Of a stretch of DNA of 64,000 nucleotides, positions 11,901 through 24,100 are shown one piece after another; the first letter of the stretch is position 1, and every line of letters starts with the position of its first letter. Both the position numbers and the translations under genes were made by a program. This DNA comes from Pampus argenteus (lineage: Eukaryota > Chordata > Actinopteri > Scombriformes > Stromateidae), in the NCBI GenBank assembly GCA_036937835.1, contig CM072878.1:5866501-5930500 (forward strand), read 5' to 3'. Under the pieces are notes generated by a model that was not told where the DNA came from, did not search any database, and worked only from the letters and a program-made list of their open reading frames with translations.

Positions 11901-14900
11901 TACATCTGAACTCCGTTTTCATTTGGGCATTTTTAGGATATAATCCTTTAATGGTATCTCAGTCAGGTCCCATAAAGTTCATGGAGTTTTTGCCAAGCGT
12001 TAGGTTGGGGATGACTGTCCTACCCACTGCCTGGTATTCCATTAATGAGTAATCCTTTTTTATGAATAACTTGACCAGCTAATCTCATCATAAATGGCTC
12101 TCAGCAAAATAGATGGTGAATACTTTCACAGTCGAGCGGTGTTGCAAAGTTGACAAGGAATCAGGGAAACCTTGATTCTGACAGGATTATGGAGAACCTG
12201 GCAGGGAGGCAGTGGGAACCTGAGCCTGAGTGTTATTGCAAACCGTTTTATCTCAATGTCAAGTCAACGTCCATGTCGGGCTCTGCACGGAAAAGCCTGA
12301 GCCTAAAATTGTCTGATGGGAGTTCTTTATCCCATCTCTTCTCTACACTTTGAATATAGAGCAGGACTTGTCAAACTAGAATAGCTGTCAGAGTAATTTT
12401 AGTCCTCATGCCACTCTCTGGAGAGGTAGCTTGAAGTGTGTCACAGCGTTATCTGTGTCAAGCATGTGAGGCAGACATCAACACACTGGACTTATGTCTT
12501 TTCTCCTTAACAAATAATGTCAGGAGATTGCAGAAATATGCAATCAGCCTGTTATTTTAGTGCAACATAACACTTTTGGTTTACGATTTGTTAGGGATTC
12601 TCCCTTACATGTTTAAATTATGATGTTTAATGTTTGAACAGATGGCGTCTGTATTTGTTAGTGTTCTGAGTTTCTGTTTTCATGGTAGGCAGTATGTCTC
12701 CCTGCACTTTGAGCATGATGTTAAAACGTAGCAGGCTAAAGCAACTCCAGAGCCTCTTGGGTGTGTTCACTCTGTTTTGTTTCACATCTTGTTTTTGCCA
12801 AACAACAAAGCAACAAGGATTATGAACAGTCATTTTATATTCAACCCTGCATGGGGCCAACAGATCCAAATGTACTGAAGGGGTGTAAGAACATAAGTAC
12901 TTAAACACACCACACATGGACTGAGAGCATTCAGGTCTGTTCGATCCATGCAGCCATGGGATGAGTGTGAGGTGATGCTGATCTCCTCTGAGTGATAAAA
13001 CCCCTGGAGGCACACAGGACCGTCTGATGTGACGGGAATAAGGAGAAGGCAAAAACAGGAAGGTCTGAGAAAGATGTAAGAGGGGGGGGCATAGTGGATG
13101 GAGGAGAGAAATTTGTGGAATTCCTTTCCTTGCTGTCTCTCCCTGATAAAGGGTGAGTATGGGAGGAATGCGACCCTGAAAAGACTGGATAAACAGAAAA
13201 GGAAGGAGTGGGAGAGTGTGGGTGTGGGGGGTGGGGGCGGTATGTATGTGTGGCTGAAGGCAGAGGAGTGTGACTGGAGCCAGCTGAGACGTATAGCAGG
13301 ACTAATTTGACCCATGTTCTGTTACAGTATGGGGTCTGTAGATGATGAGTTTGGAGGCGGAGTAAGCAGTGACGGATGTCAGCTGTAGTGCAGCCTGACA
13401 GAGTGTTGATGGAGGATGGAGAGAGGCAGGGGTCATGAGAAAAATGGCTCTCCCTCTGCTTTCTTTCTCACAGATCAGGGTTAATGTGCTGGAACAGATG
13501 CAACCCCATAAAATGCAGCAACCTCTACTTCTCTAGATTCTCAAGGGTCTGTCACCTCTTCTCAGTATAGTTCAGGAATGCATCTTCGTTTGTATTGTGA
13601 CTAAATATCTTTGGGTTATGGCCTGTTGGCCGGGACAAAAGAAGACTCGACTTTGGTGAAAAATGTTGATTACAATTTCCCTCTATTATCAGATATTTTA
13701 TTGAGCTAATTAATTGAGAAAATGACACACAAGTTGCAAAAGATAGATGAAAGACTTATATCTATTAATAAAAATATTATTCTTGCATCGAATACACTGC
13801 ACTGTTGTTCCCAAGCAATGTTTTAATAACGCTGAGCATGAGAATTTGGCATCAGCGCCTCATCCCACCGGAACCACATTGTAATGTTAAATTACTGTCA
13901 TGGACATAAGTGTCGGGTTAATATTATTACAGATATGATAAATGTAAGAACCCGACCTCTGCTGTGATTATTATTATTTTTTCCACATGTGTTTGCATAT
14001 GAAAACGTGTGTGTACAGGGCACTGCTCTGTTTTCCCCCAGAGGTGAGGGAACATAGAGAAAGGCTAACGACCCTGGCTCCCACTGTGCTGGAATGATAA
14101 TTGAGATGGTAAAGTCAGGGGCAGTGGTGTCAGTGAAAGCATACCATATTCAGCCCAGAGTCTCTTTGCACTCGCTCGAGCTGGGTATTGAGCGGTCTTC
14201 TTCCCTCAATACTGGCAATACCTGTCTAGTCACTTTCTGTATGGCATAAACCGCAGCACTCCCTGTCGACATGTTGTTTGTTTGAAGCCTTTCAGAGGTG
14301 TATTAAAGCAAGAACAGCTCGTCTGTATGCTTGTACAATTATACCATTTGCTGTATGAAAATTCAGCATGTAGTGTTCATTTCAGAAAGTTTAATCTAGT
14401 TTGACAATTACCCTCCACTTCAATCTGATTTACTCATCAACCCAACATTAAGAAACAAATTGTTTTGAGGACAGTCCTCCAAGCGCCAAATCAGTACAGT
14501 TGTTGCGTTAAGGTTGTCTTTTTAAACGTTTGCTTTGCCAGTGACCCGTGAAATCTGTTAGGAAATGAAGAGTTTTACTTGCATTGTGACCTTCATGCTT
14601 TATCTGATGTTTGTCTGTAGCAGAACAGGACTTTTGAGTCCTGATTTAGTAATAGTTTTTAGTTCCTGAGACTATTTAATTGATAAGGCCATGCCATTCC
14701 TGCAGAGGTATACGCTATCTATCCAATGTCCCCTCCACTTTCTGACCGGGCTGTATGTGTTTGTTTGTGTGTATGTGTGTGTGTTGAAACACTCAGCCAA
14801 GCTGGAGACACCTCAGCTGTGGGATGGATGTGAGTCTCCTGGGGAAATGTTTTCTTTTGTCATCCAGATGGTCCAGCAGCAACATGGAGCCTTGTTTGAC

Positions 14901-15175
14901 ATGGTTGTGCTTTGTGTGAGCCCGACCTAACTTAAGCAGACGTTTCCTGTTGCACATTGTCAGTGATGACCTTTGCATTCCTCAGAGATTGCATGAAGAT
15001 GGGAGGATAGCAAAGATCTAGTCCTGTACACTAGATTTACCCTGCCTTTTTTCTGTTGGATATTATTTAACACATGTACAACATGTAACAACATACAAGC
15101 AGAATGAATGGTTTTAATTTTGTTGGCATTAACCACAAACACTCTTCCTTCTTCTTCTCTGTCTCTATCAAACAG
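5977..15175 (+). other. myh9: myh9 intron 1 (9.2 kb)
   Basis: Runs from the donor at 5977 to the acceptor at 15174-15175. No coding exon is recognisable inside. It contains a 26-base poly-C run (10024-10049) and T-rich and A-rich tracts. Long first introns of this gene family often hold enhancers, but none is identifiable by eye. Confidence 0.65.
10024..10049. repeat. 26-base poly-C tract
   Basis: An uninterrupted run of C. Such tracts polymerise and sequence poorly, so its length in the assembly may be unreliable. Confidence 0.95.
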
Positions 15176-15180
15176 CCACC

Positions 15181-18100
15181 ATGTCAGACGCAGACAAGTT
15201 CCTGTATGTGGACCGCAACCTGGTCAACAACCCACTGGCACAGGCTGACTGGGCCACTAAAAAGCTGGTATGGGTGCCTTCGGAGCGCCTGGGCTTCGAG
15301 GCCGGCTCTGTGAAAGAGGAGCGCGGAGACGAGTGTGTGGTGGAGCTGGCAGACTCTGGTAAGAAGATCAGAGTAAACAAGGATGACATCCAGAAGATGA
15401 ATCCGCCCAAGTTCAGCAAGGTGGAGGACATGGCCGAGCTCACCTGCCTGAACGAGGCCTCTGTGCTGCACAACCTGAAGGAAAGATACTACTCTGGTCT
15501 CATCTATGTGAGTATGGAGCTGTCTTAGACACAAAGGGCCTTGAACAAAGCATTGATTCATACATTGTACCTCTTGTCTTTGTTGGATTGTACCTTTGCT
15601 GAAATGTAATGCAGCAGTGATGCATGAGGCTAATTTTAGTTTCTGTCCCAGTTCAGGTTCCTGTGCAAATGGAAGATGATATTTTGCACTCTTTTATTAA
15701 CATTTTAATATTATATTCATCTTATATATTTTTTTTAGAATAAAATGCAGCTAAATGTGATATTTTATATTTTCTCTGTTCTGTCTAATATCCATTAATT
15801 TGTTATGAAATCCCCACTGGCTAATAGAACATGATTTGCCATAGCCAGTCTCCAACCTCCTAATTACCTCTTACCTAAGCCTCATTGTTTCAGACAACCC
15901 ATTGTGTGCAAATTGTTACAGCAAAGAAAGAGTGCAATGTGTTATTGTGTTCATGGTATGCAAGCGTTCTTTTGCTTTATCCTCTTCTGCATCTTTTTTT
16001 TTTGTTTGACATTCTCTCTAGTAATATGTTTCTCTTTCTCTCTGTGTTTGGAGTTATCTTGTAAACAGGAAGCTGTAGTGAACAGTGCAATGTGGGGTAT
16101 GAGATGAGAAGTGAAGACTGGGCTGGGAAAGGAGGGAGGGGGCTTTATTTTTTGCAGAGATGGACATGGAATGTAAATCATGTTGTAATTGCTATTACCG
16201 CCCACATAATTAATGCCATTTCCCCATGTCCTGGGCTGGAAGTGATTTGACTCTGTGGTGTGACCCCAGTCATATCAACACATCCCTTCTTCGCTCCCTC
16301 CAGAGATACAGGCTACGCTTGGCTTGAGTGCCTCCACGCTCTGTAGCCGTTAGATTACGGTAACCATCTCTCGGGGGTGAGCGGGTGCACAGCAGATGGG
16401 GAGATGCCTGGTATAGAGATGTTGGAAGGGCACCACAAGAATCCAGCATGTAAAAAAAAAAAACAGAAGTTATGGTAGGAGTCTAGATACACAATCTAGA
16501 TGTGGAAGAAAGGAAAGATTTAGTGGAGTTTATAGGGAATGGAGAAAGGAGTTACTTTTGGCCTCAAGACAGAAAAGATAATTCCTCAGTGTCGATCTGA
16601 GATTAGACTCGGCTAACCTGTCAAGTAGCTATAGTTGTACAATACTGAGGTCGCTCATTAGTTTTAGCTTGCAGCAGGGTGGGGTTGGGATTGCATAACA
16701 AACTAGAGTTCATGAGAAACTTTCAGCTCAGTGTTGAAGCTTGGATGGGTAGGCTGAGGAAATTGAAGAACTTGCACATTAACATGAAATAACCCAATCC
16801 ATGATCTTGATTCTGCACATCTCCTTTAAAATCATTTATCTGTCCCATTTAACTCAAACATCATCCTCTTACACAGGTACCTTCACATTGCATGTCTTGT
16901 TTTGTTTTTAAACCACCACCTCTATCTGTTCTGCAGACATACTCTGGCCTTTTCTGTGTCGTCATAAACCCCTACAAGAACCTACCCATCTACTCAGAGG
17001 AGATTGTTGACATGTACAAGGGCAAGAAAAGGCATGAAATGCCACCCCACATCTATGCTATCACTGACACATCTTACAGAAGCATGATGCAAGGTAAGTC
17101 TCTCTCTGCTGTGATTACAAAACCTTTTATGAGTGTTGCACAAGAACAAACAAAGTGTTATTAAAATAAATATTATAGCAATGTTTTCACTCTGCCAGCC
17201 TACAAGATGTGTTCCGTTTTTCCGTTTTGATTCAAACTTTCTCTCCAGTTATTTTAGCGTCCCAAAGCTTGTAATATGAATCTTTAAGATTGTATTGTCA
17301 ATGAGGCTACTGTTTTTTGAGTTGTAACACACAGGGCTATAAACAGCAAGGCTCCTTGGAGATTAATCTTTCTGCCTATATACCATCATATTGGAAGCTT
17401 AGCTGAATCAGTACCCTCATAAAAAATAAATGAGGTGCATGAGAGAAGCCTCTAAATTGAGTTTGAGACTTAAGATATAAGACACAGGGGAGTGATGGCT
17501 GCAGTATTAGAGTTGATGCTAGCAGAGTATTTCATATAATTTACTCGTCCCACTGGCCTCCGCAAATGCCAGACTCTAAATTCTAGCTAAGAAAGGTTGT
17601 ATTTAATAGAGGGCCGTGCAGAAGAATGTACAGGGGCAAAAAGTAAATATGTTATAATAGATATTATTTTTTGTTAAGCTCATATTTCTTGTTCATGAGA
17701 CATCCTTTCAAGTGCTCCTTCTCTGCGAATTCTGCATTTCCTGTGTTTAGTATACTCTGTCATCTTCCTTTTTTTTAAGATTACCCTTGCCACAGTTTAT
17801 AATTATACCGTGTTTTGTGACTGCAGCACTAGTGAGTTGAATCAACAGAAAAACTGAACACTACGCACACATAATTAGTATTTCCTGCAGGGCTATTGTC
17901 TTGTAATGTCTTTAGTGCACCTCCTGTGTGTATTGTCTCAGTTTTTCAGTACAGCCCCATTTTTAGGCCTGTTTCCCTGATGTGCTGAGCTCTGTCATCT
18001 GTCATGCACACCACCCAAACTCTCCTTCCTACTGGTGCTCTTTTTTTCTCCATATTTGGCTAAAGGAAAGAGTTCAGACCACATTATGGAAGGCAACGGG

Positions 18101-21100
18101 TAATTAGCCAGTAAGTTAGAAACCCTGACTGGCAGCATGTCTTTCCAGTTGCAGGAAGCCAGATATTGATTTCCTGTCTGTGGCCAATGTACTTCCTGTT
18201 ATACAGATGAAAAGTATGCACTGTAGCTATAACATATTCTCACTTGCAATATGCTCACTTAGAATATGCAGCATTGTTGTTCTGCAAAGATTACATGATC
18301 AATATTTGCCCTTCATTTCTGCAGATCGTGAAGACCAGTCCATTCTTTGCACGTGAGTTACAGATATCACATACACACATTAGAGTAGCAATTCTTCTGT
18401 TATATGAACTTTATTTTAATCCACTCTTAGGTATTTTAGACCATCCTTATCTCTATTTCTGTCCCTTTACCCCCTTTTTTTTCATAGTTTGTTGACTAGT
18501 ATTCTCCATTTGTCTCACATAGAGGAGAGTCTGGTGCTGGTAAGACAGAGAACACCAAGAAGGTCATCCAGTATCTGGCTCATGTAGCCTCCTCTCACAA
18601 GACCAAGAAAGATCAGGTCAGTCCTGGCTCTCACCTACACCGTTCATCCTTCAAACATTCCTCCCATTACTCTTTTACATCACCAGTTGTGCTTTTATTA
18701 TTATTTATTCTACTCTCTCATCTCTCACTTCACTTCCTGCTGTTTATTTTTATTTGTTTCATTTTCAAGGGAGAAACAAGCCCTAATTGTTGTTGACATG
18801 TGTTGTTGAGTGTTTTTTTTTTTTTTTTAATCTCACAGGACCAACATTTTCCTCTTCCCCTCTGCTCACTAACAACAATCATTTCAACAATCATCTTTTT
18901 TTTCCCATTGTTACTATGATGTGTATTATTGTGTGCAAGTGTACACCAGTTGTTATCCATCATCACATTGTTGTATTCAAACAGCTTATTTTCTACAGTA
19001 GACAAAATTTTCTGTGGTGCAGCTGCCATGGAAAAGAACTGCCATCAAAAGAAAAAGGAGTGGCAATCAAGATAAAAGCGCTGGAAGTTGGAAAACAGCG
19101 GTGCAGATTTAAAGACTGAACTGAAAACTCCTGGCGCTCTGACATGTTATATAGACCAGAGGCCTTACATCATCTGTCATGTATTCGGTTTTACTGATTT
19201 TTACTGCATCACACATAAAACTCTAGTCTACCACCAACAGCATTATGTCAGACTCCGCTGGCAAATCTGCACCGCTGTTATCTAGCCTGCCAGCCGTATG
19301 ATAGATGCTGCTGAAAGTGAGCCAGTGGGGTTCAATAAAAAAAACAAAAAAAACCCCATCAGTATCTATCATCCCTTTTTGAGGTTGTTTTGTATTTCTC
19401 TCTTCCCATCAACAGAACAGCTCGGTCCTGTCACATGTGAGTTAACTCTCTCCCTCCATTCGCGCTTCCTCCCCACCTGCTTCTGTCATCACCCTCTTCC
19501 TCCTCCTCCTCCCTCCCTTACCCCTCATCCTCCATTTTCCCCTCGCTGGAGCGCACTGTTGTGGTCACTTTGTATTCAGGGGCAGAGGTGACATGTCTTA
19601 GGAACCAATAGAAAGTCAGCAGGAAGTTTGTTTGCAGATCAGTGGCAGCCGTATGTGTTCCTGTGAAATATTCAGCCAGACAATAGTAGAATAAGAGGGG
19701 AGGGGTTCTTGCTGGAGAAAAAAACCAGCAATTTTTGGACTGTGTTTAAAGCTGATAGTCTGGTTGAATTTTTCATAATTTCTGTCGCTACTGTGCGTGC
19801 ACCTGAATTCAAAATTTTAAGTGTCTATCTATCTTTGCATACGATATCTGTTGCCAGCATCCTGTTCAGTTTCTATTGAAAATATGAGAAGTAATGGACA
19901 GACGGTGCTGTCTCATGAAGCTGAAATGCCAAAGGTTTATACTGAGTGGCACTGAAATGATTGGATTTTCTGTATGGATTGTAAATAATTTAGTAATCCG
20001 CAGCCTTCAGTCTGTGATCTTGCAGTATCACTTAGGAAAACATCATAAATCCACTTTAGTTCACTGCCAAATATGTTTCTTTTATTACTTTTATATAAAG
20101 CAGAAGGCTATTGCTATAAATTCTTACACCTTCTGTAATCTATTTTAACCTATGAATCAGTGCAGTGGCATCCTTTAGCTACCTAGCCTTTAGCTACCTA
20201 GCTAATTTAGCTACCTAGCTAATTTTATATATATATATAAATAAATAAATAAAAGCTAGGTAGCTAAATTTGCTAGGTGTTATTTCAGATTTTATAATGG
20301 TGTGACAACATGTTGTATTACACCTGGTGTGAAGTAACTAATAAGCTAAGCTAGTTGAAGGAAGGAGTTTAATGTAGGCAAGTGACAAATAACCCTGAAG
20401 CTGAAAGGAGGTGCAGTTTGTTCTGTGCTTTATTTCTGGATTGTTCTGTTCTGTGTATCAGGTGATGGGTTACTGATGAGGCTCACAGGGTCTCTGGGTG
20501 TTTGCAGATTTGGGAACTAACATGACATTATGTGTGGGGGAAAATGCTTGGGTGCAGTGTGTGTGTGTGCGTGTTTGTGTGTATTGCTCAGTGTGTCTAT
20601 GTGGTATCCCTGTTTTGTTTTTTTCTTTTGTAAAAAAAAAAAAAAAAAAGAAAAAGAAATTGTACGTTTCATGTTGTCCCTTCTCCTCAGACATAAGTAT
20701 GTCATCATTATCACATACCATGATGTCAACATGAACCAATTAGTTTCTCACGATGAATAAACATTCTAGTAAATCAAGTTACAACAGTACACCACAGTGA
20801 ATTACTCAACAACTCAACAATGCAATCCACACAAAACCAAAGGTGGTGTTTAATGGTGGGCAAATGGAAAAATGAAAAAAAGTGTTCTTTATATTTTGCT
20901 CTGCTGTTCTCTTCATGTCCACCAGGGTGAGCTTGAGAAGCAGCTGCTGCAGGCTAACCCCATCTTGGAAGCCTTTGGAAATGCCAAGACAGTCAAAAAT
21001 GACAACTCCTCCCGATTTGTAAGACTTAGTGCCACGTCTTTGTTTTTCAGACTTCTTACAAACTGCATGTTGTCCAACTGAACTGTTCCAAATACCTTTT

Positions 21101-24100
21101 TTTTTTTTTCTCTCCTTAAGGGAAAATTCATCAGGATCAACTTTGATGTCAATGGTTACATTGTCGGTGCCAATATTGAAACTTGTATCCTTGATAATGT
21201 GTAGTCACTGCTCTGCTTTTGAATTGAAGACAACATAATACTTAGATTTTGCTTTTAATGCAGAATTTAAGTCTCACTTGCGGGGCTTTGATATGCCTGG
21301 TATCAGAAAACTTGTCCTTAAGTGACCTCTAGACTTGTTGGAGAAATCCCGTGCCATCCGTCAGGCCAAAGATGAAAGGACCTTTCATATCTTCTACTAC
21401 TTGCTCACAGGGGCTGGAGATAAGTTGCGTGGTAAGTATCATATTAAATTACACACTGTGTAATATAAGGATTTCTCGAGGATTTTCACTGTAGTGGTGA
21501 TTGTTACCTTATGAAGGATTACATTTATTCAGGCTCTTCCTGTGAAGATTATTACCTTCCCTTTTGCCATTTATCTCACCCCGACCATCATTCTCTCTCA
21601 GCTGACCTCCTCCTCGAAAATTACAACAACTACCGTTTCCTTTCCAATGGGAACATCACAATTCCTGGACAGCAGGACAAGGACCTGTTTACAGAGACCT
21701 TGGAGGCCTTTAAGATCATGAGCATCCCAGAGGACGAGCAGATAGGTGAGGCAGAAAGCTTTTTTAAATTAGGACTTTGGCTGTCTTTACCTATGTTAGT
21801 GCAACATAAAACAGTTACAATGTTTGTCCTCTTTTTGTACAGGCATGCTGAAGGTGGTGGCTTCTGTGCTGCAGCTTGGGAACATGAACTTCAAGAAGGA
21901 GCGTCACACAGACCAGGCCTCCATGCCTGACAACACGGGTAAGTCGGATATTAAAACTCTGTGGATCCTGGGTCTGAAATAGCTGGCAGTGCTAGCACCC
22001 TAGAGAATGTTTACAAGAAGATGATGATTTCATTTTTCTTCTCTCTTGCCTTCTTAAATCCCACCACCCTCTGCTCTCCCATTTCTTCACCCCTGTTTTT
22101 GCTCTTCCACAGCTGCTCAGAAGGTGTCCCACCTCATGGGCATGAATGTCACAGACTTCACCAGGGCCATCCTGTCACCTAGGATCAAGGTGGGCAGAGA
22201 CTACGTCCAGAAGGCCCAGACCCAGGAGCAAGCAGAGTTTGCTGTGGAGGCCCTGGCTAAGGCCACATATGAGAGGATGTTCCGCTGGCTGGTCATGAGA
22301 ATCAACAAAGCCCTGGACAAGACCAAGAGACAGGGAGCCTCATTCATCGGCATCCTAGATATCGCTGGCTTTGAGATCTTTGAGGTAAACAACTGGCAAA
22401 CTATAAGTGACTTGCCTTCCTGTATGCATCCATACACTTGTGCTTTAGGTTCAACAGTGTTCTAACCTTTTGTCTCATGCTTTCCTTTCAGCTAAACTCA
22501 TTTGAGCAGCTGTGTATCAACTACACCAACGAGAAGTTGCAGCAGCTCTTCAACCACACCATGTTCATCCTGGAGCAGGAGGAGTACCAGAGGGAGGGCA
22601 TCGAGTGGAGCTTCATCGACTTCGGCCTCGACCTGCAGCCCTGCATTGAACTTATTGAGAAACCTGTGAGTTTGCAAACTTTACTCACCTGTCAAGCTTT
22701 CATTTCTTTACTTAATCAAATGTTAATTATTATTTTGTTTGCTAACATCTTACAGAATTCTACCCATCTTTGTTATTCCAATGTCTTCAGCACTTCAGGG
22801 TCTTTCTATTTCATGTGTTAATATCTGCACTATCCCTACTGTGTTCAGGCCAGCCCTCCTGGTATCCTTGCTCTGCTGGATGAGGAGTGCTGGTTCCCCA
22901 AGGCCACAGACAAGAGCTTTGTAGAGAAGGTGCTCCAGGAGCAGGGCACACACCCCAAGTTCTTTAAGCCCAAGAAACTGAAGGATGAGGCAGACTTCTG
23001 TATTATCCATTATGCCGGCAAGGTAAACACACAGAGTTCATGGCATCATCACTTACTGCCTTCTCATTAATGATTATTTGCATACATGCGTACATACATT
23101 TTAACTTATTTTACAGTTATACCTGAAGTTTTACAAATATTAAAGTATAAAAAAGTTATTAAGACATTTAAACAATTCCTGCCTGTTACTCCTCAGGTGG
23201 ACTACAAAGCAGATGAGTGGCTGATGAAGAACATGGACCCCTTGAATGACAACGTTGCTTCACTGCTAAACCAGTCCACTGACAAGTTTGTCTCTGAGCT
23301 TTGGAAGGACGGTGAGTTCAGGCAAATGAAAGTTCGCTGTGGTAACCCAGGAATCACTGTTCCACTCGGGGCGGAGCTTGATGCATGAATTGTTGAATTT
23401 TGGTTTCCTGTTCCTGTTTTCACATTTCATAGTACTTTCTTCTCTTTTCATTGTCTGGTGTGTGTGAACCTTTGTTTTTTACCTTTTTTTTCCAAATCCT
23501 GTCCATTTCTTCCTCTGTACGGCCCTATTTTGTCTTATTCTTTTCCACATTTCTTTTACTGGGTCTCAGAAGTACAGAATTGTCAGAGAGCCTATTTTTA
23601 TCAGCGTTTTCCTATTCTACACTCAGACTCAGGTGACATGGTTTCTTTTTCATTCATTTAGTCTTTCTCTTTTACTCCGTCTGTTACGTTTAAATATGCT
23701 TATTTCCACCTAAATCCTTTTTGCCATCTGTGGTGCCTCCATCCATTTCTCCTGAATGATCAAAGCTGTGTTTGGGTTTTAACCTCAGCTACCTTTCAAA
23801 AGATGTCAGTAAACTTTTGTGAGTTGCTTTTGTGTGCAGTGACGATACCTTTTTGTTACCTCTTGTTACTGTCATTGAACTCTCCTTTTCTCCCCTTGTG
23901 TAATAGTGTTGTTTGGGACTCCTGGTGTTGGTCATGGGTACTGCAGCAATGGGTAGATACTGCATGGGTTTGGTTTGACTGATTTTTATTTTTTTTTTCT
24001 TTTTGTTTTGTTTTGTTATCACAAAGATACATGCCCACTTGCAACCCTCAAAGTTTGTCACCTTTCTGACACACAAACACACATACAAACATTTAAGTGA

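Larger units (their letters stand above)
18617..20925 (+). other. myh9: myh9 intron 5, with two inverted repeats
   Basis: A 2.3 kb intron between the P-loop exon and the switch I exon. It contains a 17-bp perfect inverted repeat spaced over 186 bp (19094-19279), a looser hairpin around 19302-19368, a tandem/palindromic TAGCTACCTAG array (20174-20270) and a poly-A run near 20633. Confidence 0.8.
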
